From CAMEON01 sp964427175 (GTDB lineage Bacteria; Bacillota; Clostridia; Oscillospirales; CAG-272): a stretch of DNA of 9,389 nt. This document shows positions 1-6,267 of the stretch, one piece after another. The DNA lies in contig CAYRTP010000097.1 in assembly GCA_964427175.1 (NCBI GenBank), positions 1 through 9,389 of the forward strand, written 5' to 3'. The notes under the pieces were generated by a model that saw nothing but the letters and a program-made list of their open reading frames with translations, was not told the origin of the DNA and made no database searches. Each line of letters opens with the position of its first letter. The stretch's first letter is position 1. Both the position numbers and the translations under genes were made by a program.

Positions 1-387
1 GGTGATGGGCATCTGCCAGGTGCGGACGGTGGGTTTCACGCCGCTGACCAGGATGGGCGCGCGGAACACGGTACCGTCCAGGATCGCGCGGATGGTGCCG
101 TTGGGAGACTTCCACATCTCGGAGAGGTTGTACTCCTCTACTCTCTGCTTGTTGGGCGTGATGGTGGCACACTTGACGGCTACGCCATACTTCTTGTTGG
201 CGTTGGCGGCATCAATGGTGATCTGATCCTTGGTCTCCTCACGCTTGGGAAGACCAAGGTCATAGTATTCGGTCTTGAGCTCCACGAAAGGCAGGAGCAG
301 CTCGTCCTTGATGATCTGCCACAGAATGCGGGTCATCTCGTCCCCGTCCATCTCGACGAGGGGCGTTGTCATTTTGATCTTTTCCAT
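1..387 (-). CDS. icd: NADP-dependent isocitrate dehydrogenase, N-terminal part (runs off left edge)
   Basis: Oxidative decarboxylation of isocitrate to 2-oxoglutarate in the cytoplasm, giving NADPH. Only the first 129 codons are in the window; the family is about 400 residues, so roughly two thirds lies beyond position 1. The N-terminus has the TPLVEMDGDEMTRI signature of the dimeric, eukaryote-like NADP-IDH type. The substrate loop SPNGTIR is at residues 94-100 and TVFRAPI at 106-112. Arg100 and Arg109 fall at the same numbers as the isocitrate-binding arginines of human IDH1; the counterpart of Arg132 would lie just outside the window. The ATG at 387 is preceded by a GGAGGT ribosome site 8 nt upstream. 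The gene lies 35 nt after the GH31 gene, in the same direction as acn, so it supplies the step after aconitase. Family assignment is firm; cofactor preference is inferred from the family. Confidence 0.95.
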   Translation of the reverse strand, partial: MEKIKMTTPLVEMDGDEMTRILWQIIKDELLLPFVELKTEYYDLGLPKREETKDQITIDAANANKKYGVAVKCATITPNKQRVEEYNLSEMWKSPNGTIRAILDGTVFRAPILVSGVKPTVRTWQMPIT

Positions 388-395
388 AATTCATT

Positions 396-401
396 ACCTC
401 C
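396..401 (-). promoter_or_regulatory. Ribosome binding site of icd
   Basis: Reads GGAGGT on the minus strand with 8 nt to the ATG at 387. It fixes the icd start and shows that icd is translated independently of the GH31 gene. Confidence 0.85.
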
Positions 402-421
402 GAATCTTTTGGAAAATTGAT

Positions 422-450
422 ATTATATTGTAGATGAATTGTTATTTGAA
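422..450 (-). promoter_or_regulatory. Possible internal promoter for icd
   Basis: On the minus strand, a perfect -10 box TATAAT (427-422) lies 17 bp from TTCAAA (450-445), a 4/6 match to the -35 consensus. It overlaps the last codons and stop of the GH31 gene and would start transcription near 415, about 28 nt before the icd ATG. The region is much more AT-rich than the surrounding genes. It could let icd be expressed apart from the acn-GH31 transcript. AT-rich gene ends produce such matches by chance, so the call is tentative. Confidence 0.4.
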
Positions 451-2402
451 ATGGAGAAGCACTCCAGCACGGGGGCACCCTTCCGTACCAACGCGATGAA
501 CTCATCGATCTCGGCACTGATCTCATAGGTACCCTTTGTGTACACGGTACCGTCGCGGGTCAGGACCCACTCGCCCTCGGGAACGTAGACCGTTCGCTTG
601 GTGGCACCGTACTCCAGGATAGGAGCAAAGAGGATATCGTCACCGAAGAAATACTCATCGCTCACGGTCCAGCAGGTCTTGTCCTCGGGGAAAGAGAAGA
701 ACATGGGCCGCATGACGGGCCAGCCACGCTCAGAGGCGGTCTTCATCTGCGCCCCGATGTAGGGACGCAGATTCTCGCGGAGCTGAAGAATCCGCTTAAG
801 GATCTCAAAGTTCCGCTCACCGAAGCTCCAGATCTCGTTGGGATCGCCGCTGGGGCAGAGTAGCGCACCGTCGGGGGTGTAGTGACGAATACGGTCGCCG
901 TGGAGACGCATGACGGGGGAGAACAGTCCGAACTGGAACCAGCGGATGATCAGATCGCGAAAATACTCGCTTTGGGTATCGCCTCCGAAGAAGCCGCCGA
1001 TGTCGGTATTCCACCACGGAATACCGCACATGGCCATATTGAGGCCGCCCTGTACCTGGTGGCGCAGGCTTTCAAAGGTGGACGGAATATCTCCCGACCA
1101 AACCAAAGACGCGAATTTCTGACTTCCGAAATAAGCACCGCGAATTAGAGTTACGATATCCTCCCGCCCCATGGAACGGAATCCCTCATAGACCAGGCGG
1201 GCATAATCGTAGGGATAGAGCAAGGCGGTCGCCTCGCCGCTACCGCGGTAGGTGATGAGGTTATCGTAATGCTCGGGATAGATCTCAGCCTCAGACACGT
1301 CAAACCAGAAGGCATCCACACCGTTATCCACATAATTCTCCTTCAGCTTGCTCCAAACGAATGCCCGCGTGGCAGGATTGGACACGTCGATTTCAGCCTG
1401 CCAGCCTTGGAATTGGAATACGCGGTTGGAGCCGCGGGTGGTGCGAACCAGCATATTATTGCTGACCATGTGCCCGTAATTCTCGCTTTTTTCGTTGATG
1501 GTCGGCCACATAGAAACCATGAGTTTGGTGCCGCTCTCGTGGATCTCATCAGCCATAGCCTTCACATCAGGCCAGTAGCGAGGATTAAATTTATAGTCGC
1601 CCTGCTCGGTCCAATGGAAGAAATCCACAATGATCGCTGACAGGGGAATACCCAACTCGCGATATTTGCGGTAAACCTCCAGAAGCTTCTCCTGGGACTC
1701 GTAGCGCAGGCGGCACTGCCAAAATCCCGTGGCCCAATCGGGCATGACGGGTGCGTGCCCCGTCAGATCGGCCAGGATTTCACAAGCCTCGGCAGGGTTA
1801 CCGCCGATGATTACGTAATCCACGGCATAGCAGCAATCGCTGTGCCAGCGGGTGCGGTTCTTTGAAAACTCCACCCGCCCCACCGAAGGAACGTTCCAAA
1901 GAAAACCGTAGCCTCGGGAGGAATAGACGTAGGGAATCGTAGCCTTGGCGTTGACGTGCTTAATATCGATAACCGTTCCCTTGAGGTCGAATTCATTGTC
2001 GCAGGTATGACCCATGCCAAAGAATTTCTCATCGGGAGTGGTCGAAAAGTTCACGTCCGCCTGCCAGGAGCGGTCACCTCGGCTGACAAAGGTACGGTTA
2101 TTCCCTCGGAAGGTATGCTCCGCTTTGTCGGCCAGAATCGGCTTACCCTGATAGGTGTAGGACACCCAGCCGCCTCCGTTCAGGGTGGCGGTCAGTTCAC
2201 CACAGGTCATAGTAACGCAATGGCCGTGATCCGTGATGACTGCCTCCGCCTCCTGCGGCATCAAATTGTAGTTTTCCTCCAGCACACTACCGCCTGGGAA
2301 GGACTGAAAACGAATCGCATTCCGTCCGCAAGGGGTGATGCGAATCAGCTCCCCCTCACGGCGGAAAAGGATTTCACTTCGGTTGATCTCGCAGTTGTAC
2401 AT
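423..2402 (-). CDS. Glycoside hydrolase family 31 alpha-glycosidase (alpha-xylosidase/alpha-glucosidase type), cytoplasmic
   Basis: A 659-residue retaining alpha-glycosidase of GH31. An N-terminal beta-sandwich (about 1-215) precedes the catalytic barrel (about 220-555) and C-terminal beta domains. The nucleophile is Asp368 in the FWFDVSE motif (family W-x-D-M-N-E) and the acid/base is Asp438 in VWSGD. The motifs NTDIGGF (465-471) and MRLHGDR (498-504) line the -1 subsite. There is no signal peptide, so it should act inside the cell on imported oligosaccharides. Exact substrate (alpha-xyloside, alpha-glucoside or another) cannot be read from the sequence. The ATG at 2402 lies 4 nt after the acn stop with GGAG 7 nt upstream, inside the acn end, which implies translational coupling. 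Length is within the GH31 range. No transporter or sugar regulator accompanies it, and its place between two citrate-pathway genes is odd. Confidence 0.9.
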   Translation of the reverse strand: MYNCEINRSEILFRREGELIRITPCGRNAIRFQSFPGGSVLEENYNLMPQEAEAVITDHGHCVTMTCGELTATLNGGGWVSYTYQGKPILADKAEHTFRGNNRTFVSRGDRSWQADVNFSTTPDEKFFGMGHTCDNEFDLKGTVIDIKHVNAKATIPYVYSSRGYGFLWNVPSVGRVEFSKNRTRWHSDCCYAVDYVIIGGNPAEACEILADLTGHAPVMPDWATGFWQCRLRYESQEKLLEVYRKYRELGIPLSAIIVDFFHWTEQGDYKFNPRYWPDVKAMADEIHESGTKLMVSMWPTINEKSENYGHMVSNNMLVRTTRGSNRVFQFQGWQAEIDVSNPATRAFVWSKLKENYVDNGVDAFWFDVSEAEIYPEHYDNLITYRGSGEATALLYPYDYARLVYEGFRSMGREDIVTLIRGAYFGSQKFASLVWSGDIPSTFESLRHQVQGGLNMAMCGIPWWNTDIGGFFGGDTQSEYFRDLIIRWFQFGLFSPVMRLHGDRIRHYTPDGALLCPSGDPNEIWSFGERNFEILKRILQLRENLRPYIGAQMKTASERGWPVMRPMFFSFPEDKTCWTVSDEYFFGDDILFAPILEYGATKRTVYVPEGEWVLTRDGTVYTKGTYEISAEIDEFIALVRKGAPVLECFSISNNNSSTI

Positions 2403-2406
2403 GACT

Positions 2407-4677
2407 TCACTCCATGTGAGCCGCGTAGTAGTTCATTAGGCAGCCTTCCAGAATGATCTCCTTCTCATCGGGAGTCAGGCCGGCCAGGTGCAGAGTGATG
2501 TCCTCCACGGCACCGTTTGCGCGGATAACCTTGGCGGGAATGACCTCAATGCCCTCCTCAACAGCCTTGCGGATACCGGGAACGAACACGCAGTCGCCCA
2601 CCTCATACTCAAAGGGAGTGTCCTTGTCCAGAGTGAAGGGAAGAATACCCCAGTTGATGCAGTTGGAGCGGTAACGCTTGGTGGCGAACTCGTAGCAAAT
2701 GTTCGCGAAGCCGCCCAGTACCTTTTGACAGGATGCGGCCTGCTCACGGGCAGNNNNNNNNNNCTCGCGTGCGGAGCCATCGCCCGGGCGGTTTGCGAAT
2801 ACGCAGGAACCGAACTGGGTGTTCTGTACCAGCTCGTCGGCATCACCCACAGCGGACAGAGCGGTACGGAGCTTGTCGGAAATAACACCCTCGCGGCGGT
2901 CTGCCTCCTGCTTAGCCACGGCCTTGGAATTACCTACGTAATCGGGGCAACGGCGGGACAGAGCAAACTCGGACAGGCGCAGAGGATTGGAGCGGTAAGA
3001 CGAGGTCTCACCCGAGGGGATCAGCTCGTCGGTAGTGGTCACGGGATCGTGAATGACGGCGGCCAGCTCCACCAGGATGTTCTCGGTCAGCGCATACTGC
3101 TTGGGCCAATCGGTGATGTTGGGACCCATGATGAGATCCACGGAGGGATCGGCCTTACCGAAGCCGTAGTAGAGACGCTTCTCATAGACCTTCTTGTCGA
3201 AGTGATACTCGTGGGGCGTATAGTCGTAGTCTACGTCGGTGGCGGCGGTGATGATACCACCGTTGCGAGCGGTAGCGGCAATGGAGCGGGCATCCATCAG
3301 AGCCACACCCGACAGCTGGCCCTCACCGGGCTTAGAACCCTCGCGGTTGGGGAAGTTACGGGTGGTGTGACGGAGAGAAAGGCCATTGTTAGCGGGCACG
3401 TCTCCGGCACCGAAGCAGGGACCGCAGAAGGAAGGCTTGATTACCGCGCCCGCAGACAGCAGGTCAGCGGTCACGCCGATCTTGGTCAGCTCCAGGGAAA
3501 CAGGCACCGAGGTGGGGTAGACCGACAGGGAGAAGTAGCCGTTGCCCGTGTCATGGTTACGCAGGATGGCAGCGGCCTCGTCGATAGAATCGAACATACC
3601 GCCCGCACAACCGGCAATGATGCCCTGATCAGCCATAACGGTTCCATCATCGCGGACCTTGTCCACCAGGTTGAGCTTGGCCTTCTTGAACTTCTCAGCG
3701 GCCTCGGCTTCCACCGATGCCAGGATCTTCTTGGCATTGGCCAGGAAGTCATGAATGGTGTAGACGTTAGAAGGATGGAAGGGAAGGGCGATCATGGACT
3801 CCATTTCGTCCAGATCAATGTCGATCATGGCATCGTAGTAAGCCACGTCAGCGGGAGTCAGCTGACGGTAATCCTCAGGACGGCCGTGAACCTCGAAATG
3901 CTTCTTGGTAACCTCATCGGTGAGCCAAATGGAGGACAGGCAGGTGGTCTCGGTGGTCATTACGTCGATACCGTTACGGAAGTCGATGGACAGGCCGGCC
4001 ACACCGGGGCCAACGAACTCCAGGACCTTGTTCTTGACAAAACCATTGCCAAAGGTAGCACCCACCAGAGCCAATGCTACGTCATGAGGGCCGATACCCC
4101 GCTTGGGTGTGCCGTGGAGATAAACCATGACCACCTCGGGGCGATTCACGTCATAGGTGTTTTTGAGCAGCTGCTTGACCAGCTCGGGACCGCCCTCGCC
4201 CACGCCCATGGTACCCAGCGCACCGTAGCGGGTATGGGAGTCGGATCCCAGGATCATCTTGCCGCAACCGGCCAGCTCCTCGCGGGCGTAGGAGTGAATG
4301 ACCGACTGGTTGGCGGGCACGTAGATACCGCCGTACTTCTTGGCGGCAGAGAGACCGAATACGTGGTCATCCTCATTGATGGTACCGCCCACCGCACACA
4401 GGCTGTTGTGGCAGTTGGTCATAGCGTAGGGAATGGGGAATTCCTTCAGTCCGCTGGCGCGGGCGGTCTGGATGATACCGACATAGGTAATATCGTGGGA
4501 CACGAGCGCGTCGAATTTGATTTGAAGCTTGTCCATATTGCCCGATACGTTATGGGCGTTCAGAATGGAGTAAGCGATGGTCCCACGGCGAGCCTCCTCG
4601 GCAGAGACCGCGGCGGTTTCAGAGGGAGTCCCATTGACCAGGTACATCCCATGATTGTACAGTGTAACTGCTTTCAT
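2407..4677 (-). CDS. acn: Aconitate hydratase (4Fe-4S), interrupted by a 10-N assembly gap
   Basis: Aconitase-superfamily hydro-lyase, expected to interconvert citrate and isocitrate through cis-aconitate in the cytoplasm. As written it has 756 codons. The N-terminal three-domain aconitase core carries GSDSHTRYG (144-152), and the likely iron-sulfur ligands are Cys357 (AGCAGG) and Cys418/Cys421 (FCGPC). NFPNREGS (441-448) and GDGSARE near 632-638 supply substrate-binding residues. The C-terminal swivel domain follows the gap. The start at 4677 is chosen because GGAGGT lies 7 nt upstream and a consensus promoter lies between this ATG and the next upstream in-frame ATG at 4785. The gap at residues 639-642 is flanked on both sides by SARE-coding sequence, so the real protein is probably about 749 residues. 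The neighbouring icd supports citrate/isocitrate as substrate. The CAGG in place of the usual CTNS marks a divergent subfamily, so another hydroxy-tricarboxylate is possible. Confidence 0.88.
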   Translation of the reverse strand: MKAVTLYNHGMYLVNGTPSETAAVSAEEARRGTIAYSILNAHNVSGNMDKLQIKFDALVSHDITYVGIIQTARASGLKEFPIPYAMTNCHNSLCAVGGTINEDDHVFGLSAAKKYGGIYVPANQSVIHSYAREELAGCGKMILGSDSHTRYGALGTMGVGEGGPELVKQLLKNTYDVNRPEVVMVYLHGTPKRGIGPHDVALALVGATFGNGFVKNKVLEFVGPGVAGLSIDFRNGIDVMTTETTCLSSIWLTDEVTKKHFEVHGRPEDYRQLTPADVAYYDAMIDIDLDEMESMIALPFHPSNVYTIHDFLANAKKILASVEAEAAEKFKKAKLNLVDKVRDDGTVMADQGIIAGCAGGMFDSIDEAAAILRNHDTGNGYFSLSVYPTSVPVSLELTKIGVTADLLSAGAVIKPSFCGPCFGAGDVPANNGLSLRHTTRNFPNREGSKPGEGQLSGVALMDARSIAATARNGGIITAATDVDYDYTPHEYHFDKKVYEKRLYYGFGKADPSVDLIMGPNITDWPKQYALTENILVELAAVIHDPVTTTDELIPSGETSSYRSNPLRLSEFALSRRCPDYVGNSKAVAKQEADRREGVISDKLRTALSAVGDADELVQNTQFGSCVFANRPGDGSAREXXXXAREQAASCQKVLGGFANICYEFATKRYRSNCINWGILPFTLDKDTPFEYEVGDCVFVPGIRKAVEEGIEVIPAKVIRANGAVEDITLHLAGLTPDEKEIILEGCLMNYYAAHME
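2754..2763. other. Assembly gap (10 N) inside acn
   Basis: Ten undetermined bases that happen to keep the aconitase reading frame. The codons on both sides encode the same short peptide (SARE before the gap; a partial codon ending in CT followed by ARE after it) with different synonymous codons. This suggests two overlapping contig ends from related strains joined by a placeholder, not true missing sequence. Confidence 0.97.
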
Positions 4678-4684
4678 AATCAAT

Positions 4685-4690
4685 ACCTCC
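4685..4690 (-). promoter_or_regulatory. Ribosome binding site of acn
   Basis: GGAGGT on the minus strand, 7 nt before the ATG at 4677. It decides the acn start against the longer reading frame opening at 4785. Confidence 0.88.
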
Positions 4691-4710
4691 GATAAAAAAA
4701 CAGATGGTTT

Positions 4711-4739
4711 ATTATAGCACTTTTCGAAGGGGAAGTCAA
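4711..4739 (-). promoter_or_regulatory. Sigma-A promoter of acn-GH31(-icd)
   Basis: TTGACT (-35, 4739-4734), a 17-bp spacer and TATAAT (-10, 4716-4711) on the minus strand. The predicted start is near 4704, leaving a leader of about 27 nt with the ribosome site. Nearly perfect consensus suggests strong expression unless a repressor intervenes. Confidence 0.85.
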
Positions 4740-4750
4740 GAGGAATTTGG

Positions 4751-4788
4751 AAAATGAACGCGAAAATGAGCGGTTCGGTTTTCATTTT
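4751..4788. repeat. Direct and inverted AAAATGA repeats upstream of the acn promoter
   Basis: AAAATGA occurs twice in the same orientation (4751-4757 and 4763-4769, 12 nt apart, about one helical turn) and once inverted as TCATTTT (4782-4788). The cluster lies just upstream of the acn -35 box, where an activator site or an AT-rich UP element would sit. It could also form a weak hairpin followed by T residues on the plus strand, but no plus-strand gene ends there. Function is unproven. Confidence 0.3.
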
Positions 4789-4875
4789 TTATATTCTTTC
4801 AGCCGTTATTTTATCTTTAAAAAAACGTCCTTCACACGTTAACAGTTTATTTACAAATCAAATCCCCCCCGTCGG

Positions 4876-4904
4876 TTGACTATCGGTATAAATTGTTGTA
4901 TAAT
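4876..4904 (+). promoter_or_regulatory. Sigma-A promoter of the decarboxylase operon
   Basis: TTGACT (-35, 4876-4881), a 17-bp spacer and TATAAT (-10, 4899-4904). The predicted start is near 4911, giving a leader of about 85 nt before the first gene. The two boxes and spacing are the same as in the divergent acn promoter. Confidence 0.87.
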
Positions 4905-4927
4905 TATGGTAACTTGGGGAAGGATGT

Positions 4928-4947
4928 GTTCTTTATAAAATAAGAAC
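4928..4947 (+). promoter_or_regulatory. Inverted repeat in the operon leader, candidate operator or hairpin
   Basis: GTTCTT (4928-4933) is matched by AAGAAC (4942-4947) around an AT-rich centre; allowing one bulged T, the arms extend to 8 bp. It sits about 18-37 nt downstream of the predicted transcription start, a position suited to a repressor roadblock. It is not followed by a T run, so it is not a terminator. Confidence 0.35.
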
Positions 4948-4995
4948 GTTTCCGCCGCAGGTACGTTTGACTGAAAGGAATTTGGTAGAGTTTCA

Positions 4996-6255
4996 ATGTT
5001 GAAGTTTGACAAGCAGGAAACCAAGGGGCGCACCACTGTGACCGCCCTGTTCGATGCCGGCACCTTCGTTGAGATGGGAGCCTTCGTCCGCCGCCGCGGC
5101 GAGGATCAGCCCTACGATGCCGTCATCACCGGCTATGGCTCGGTAAACGGCAAGCTGGCCTTCGCGTTCGTCCAGGATAGCGATCGCAAGGCAGGTGCCC
5201 TTGACGAGATCGGTGCCGACAAGATTCAAAAGCTGTATGCACAGGCCCTCCGCGTGGGCGCACCCGTGATTGGCGTGTTTGACAGCGCAGGTGCCGTCGT
5301 ATATGACGGCGCATCCGCCCTCTCGGCTTATGGCCGCGTTATGGCTCTCGTATCCGAGGCCTCGGGTATCATCCCCCAGATCGCCTACATCAACGGCAGC
5401 TGCACCGGCATGGCCGCCACCGTAGCCGCTATGTTTGATCTGACCGTGGCAGGAGGAGAGCAGGCAGACGCACTCACAGCCGTCACCGCTGACGATGCCA
5501 CCGCCGCCGTTCGCGCACTTGTCGAGCTTCTGCCTCGAAACAACAAGGATATCAACTCCATCGAGCCCCTGGATGATGTCAGCCGCCCCGTGGCTCTCGC
5601 GGACGGTGCCGCCACCCTGGCCGATAACGCCGCTCTGACCGCTCTTTACGAGGGCATCGGCAAGGAAGTCACTGCCGCTCTGACCCGTATGGGCGGTACC
5701 ACCGTGGGCCTCGTGGCCCTGAACGGAAAGCTCACCGCAGACGGTGCCCGCAAGGCCGCCCGTCTGGTGTCCTTCTGTGACAGCTTCTCCATCCCCGTAG
5801 TGACCCTGGTAGACTCCGATGGTGTGGATCACGCCGATCCCGCCGCCGCTAACGCCTTTGGCAAGCTGGCCAAGGCCTACGTTACCGCTACCACCGCTAA
5901 GGTAACCGCCGTAACCGGAAAGGCCTACGGTGCCGCCTTTACTCTGATGGGCTCCCTCTCTCTGGGTGCCGACCTGGCTCTGGCACTGGAGGGCTCTGTG
6001 ATCTCCACCCTGGCTCCCGAAACCGCCGTGGCATTCGCCATGAACGATCAGATCACCGCCGATAAGTCCCGCGCCGACGTAGAGGCCGAGTGGAAGGAGA
6101 CCTACGCATCTCCCAAGGCCGCCGCAGAGTCGGGTGACATCGACGACGTGGTGCCTGAGGCTGAGCTCCGCGCCCGTATCATTTCCGCTCTTTATATGCT
6201 GGCCGAGAAGGCCGACGGTACCCCCGACCGCAAGCACGGCGTTCCTACGCTGTAA
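4996..6255 (+). CDS. Divergent acyl-CoA carboxyltransferase subunit (MmdA/12S-like)
   Basis: A 419-residue carboxyltransferase-domain protein of the methylmalonyl-CoA decarboxylase alpha / propionyl-CoA carboxylase beta group. Recognisable parts include TGYGSVNGKLAFAFVQD (about 45-61), GIIPQI, LLPRNN, RLVSFCDSFSIPVV, GKAYGAAF and the terminal KHG-PTL tail. Such subunits usually have about 510 residues. This one lacks most of the N-terminal helix and a block of roughly 45 residues after FDLTV. The usual SGGARxQEG is DSAGAVVYDGA, GPCAGGAVYSPAL is GSCTGMAATVAAM, and PGFLPG is DGVDHAD. Normally the subunit passes CO2 between an acyl-CoA and biotin; with these changes the substrate may differ or catalysis may be lost. 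It is first in the operon; its stop codon overlaps the ribosome site of the next gene. Its own ribosome site, AAAGGA (4974-4979), is rather far at 16 nt. Fold is certain; activity is not. Confidence 0.85.
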   Translation: MLKFDKQETKGRTTVTALFDAGTFVEMGAFVRRRGEDQPYDAVITGYGSVNGKLAFAFVQDSDRKAGALDEIGADKIQKLYAQALRVGAPVIGVFDSAGAVVYDGASALSAYGRVMALVSEASGIIPQIAYINGSCTGMAATVAAMFDLTVAGGEQADALTAVTADDATAAVRALVELLPRNNKDINSIEPLDDVSRPVALADGAATLADNAALTALYEGIGKEVTAALTRMGGTTVGLVALNGKLTADGARKAARLVSFCDSFSIPVVTLVDSDGVDHADPAAANAFGKLAKAYVTATTAKVTAVTGKAYGAAFTLMGSLSLGADLALALEGSVISTLAPETAVAFAMNDQITADKSRADVEAEWKETYASPKAAAESGDIDDVVPEAELRARIISALYMLAEKADGTPDRKHGVPTL

Positions 6256-6267
6256 GGAGGTCGCTCC

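Larger units (their letters stand above)
4678..4995. other. Divergent intergenic region between acn and the decarboxylase operon
   Basis: About 318 bp, clearly AT-richer than the genes on both sides. It holds two outward-facing consensus promoters, the AAAATGA repeats, a short AACGT/ACGTT inverted repeat (about 4824-4840) and a hairpin-like inverted repeat at 4928-4947. I see no small gene, RNA gene or terminator in it. The promoters do not overlap (the -35 boxes are about 137 bp apart), leaving room for a shared regulator. Confidence 0.7.

Noticed and set aside
2488..4695. A 735-codon open frame on the plus strand opposite acn
   Set aside because: It is a shadow of the aconitase codon bias: low-complexity Gly/Val/His-rich product, no recognisable domain, no ribosome site, and it spans the acn promoter side. 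The opposite strand encodes a clear aconitase.
4678..4785. A longer aconitase starting at the in-frame ATG at 4785
   Set aside because: The extra 36 residues would be encoded across the -35 and -10 boxes and ribosome site of acn, and they do not look like an aconitase N-terminus.
4763..4792. Rho-independent terminator on the plus strand (AAAATGA hairpin followed by T)
   Set aside because: The stem is AT-rich and weak with a loop of about 12 nt, and no plus-strand gene precedes it.
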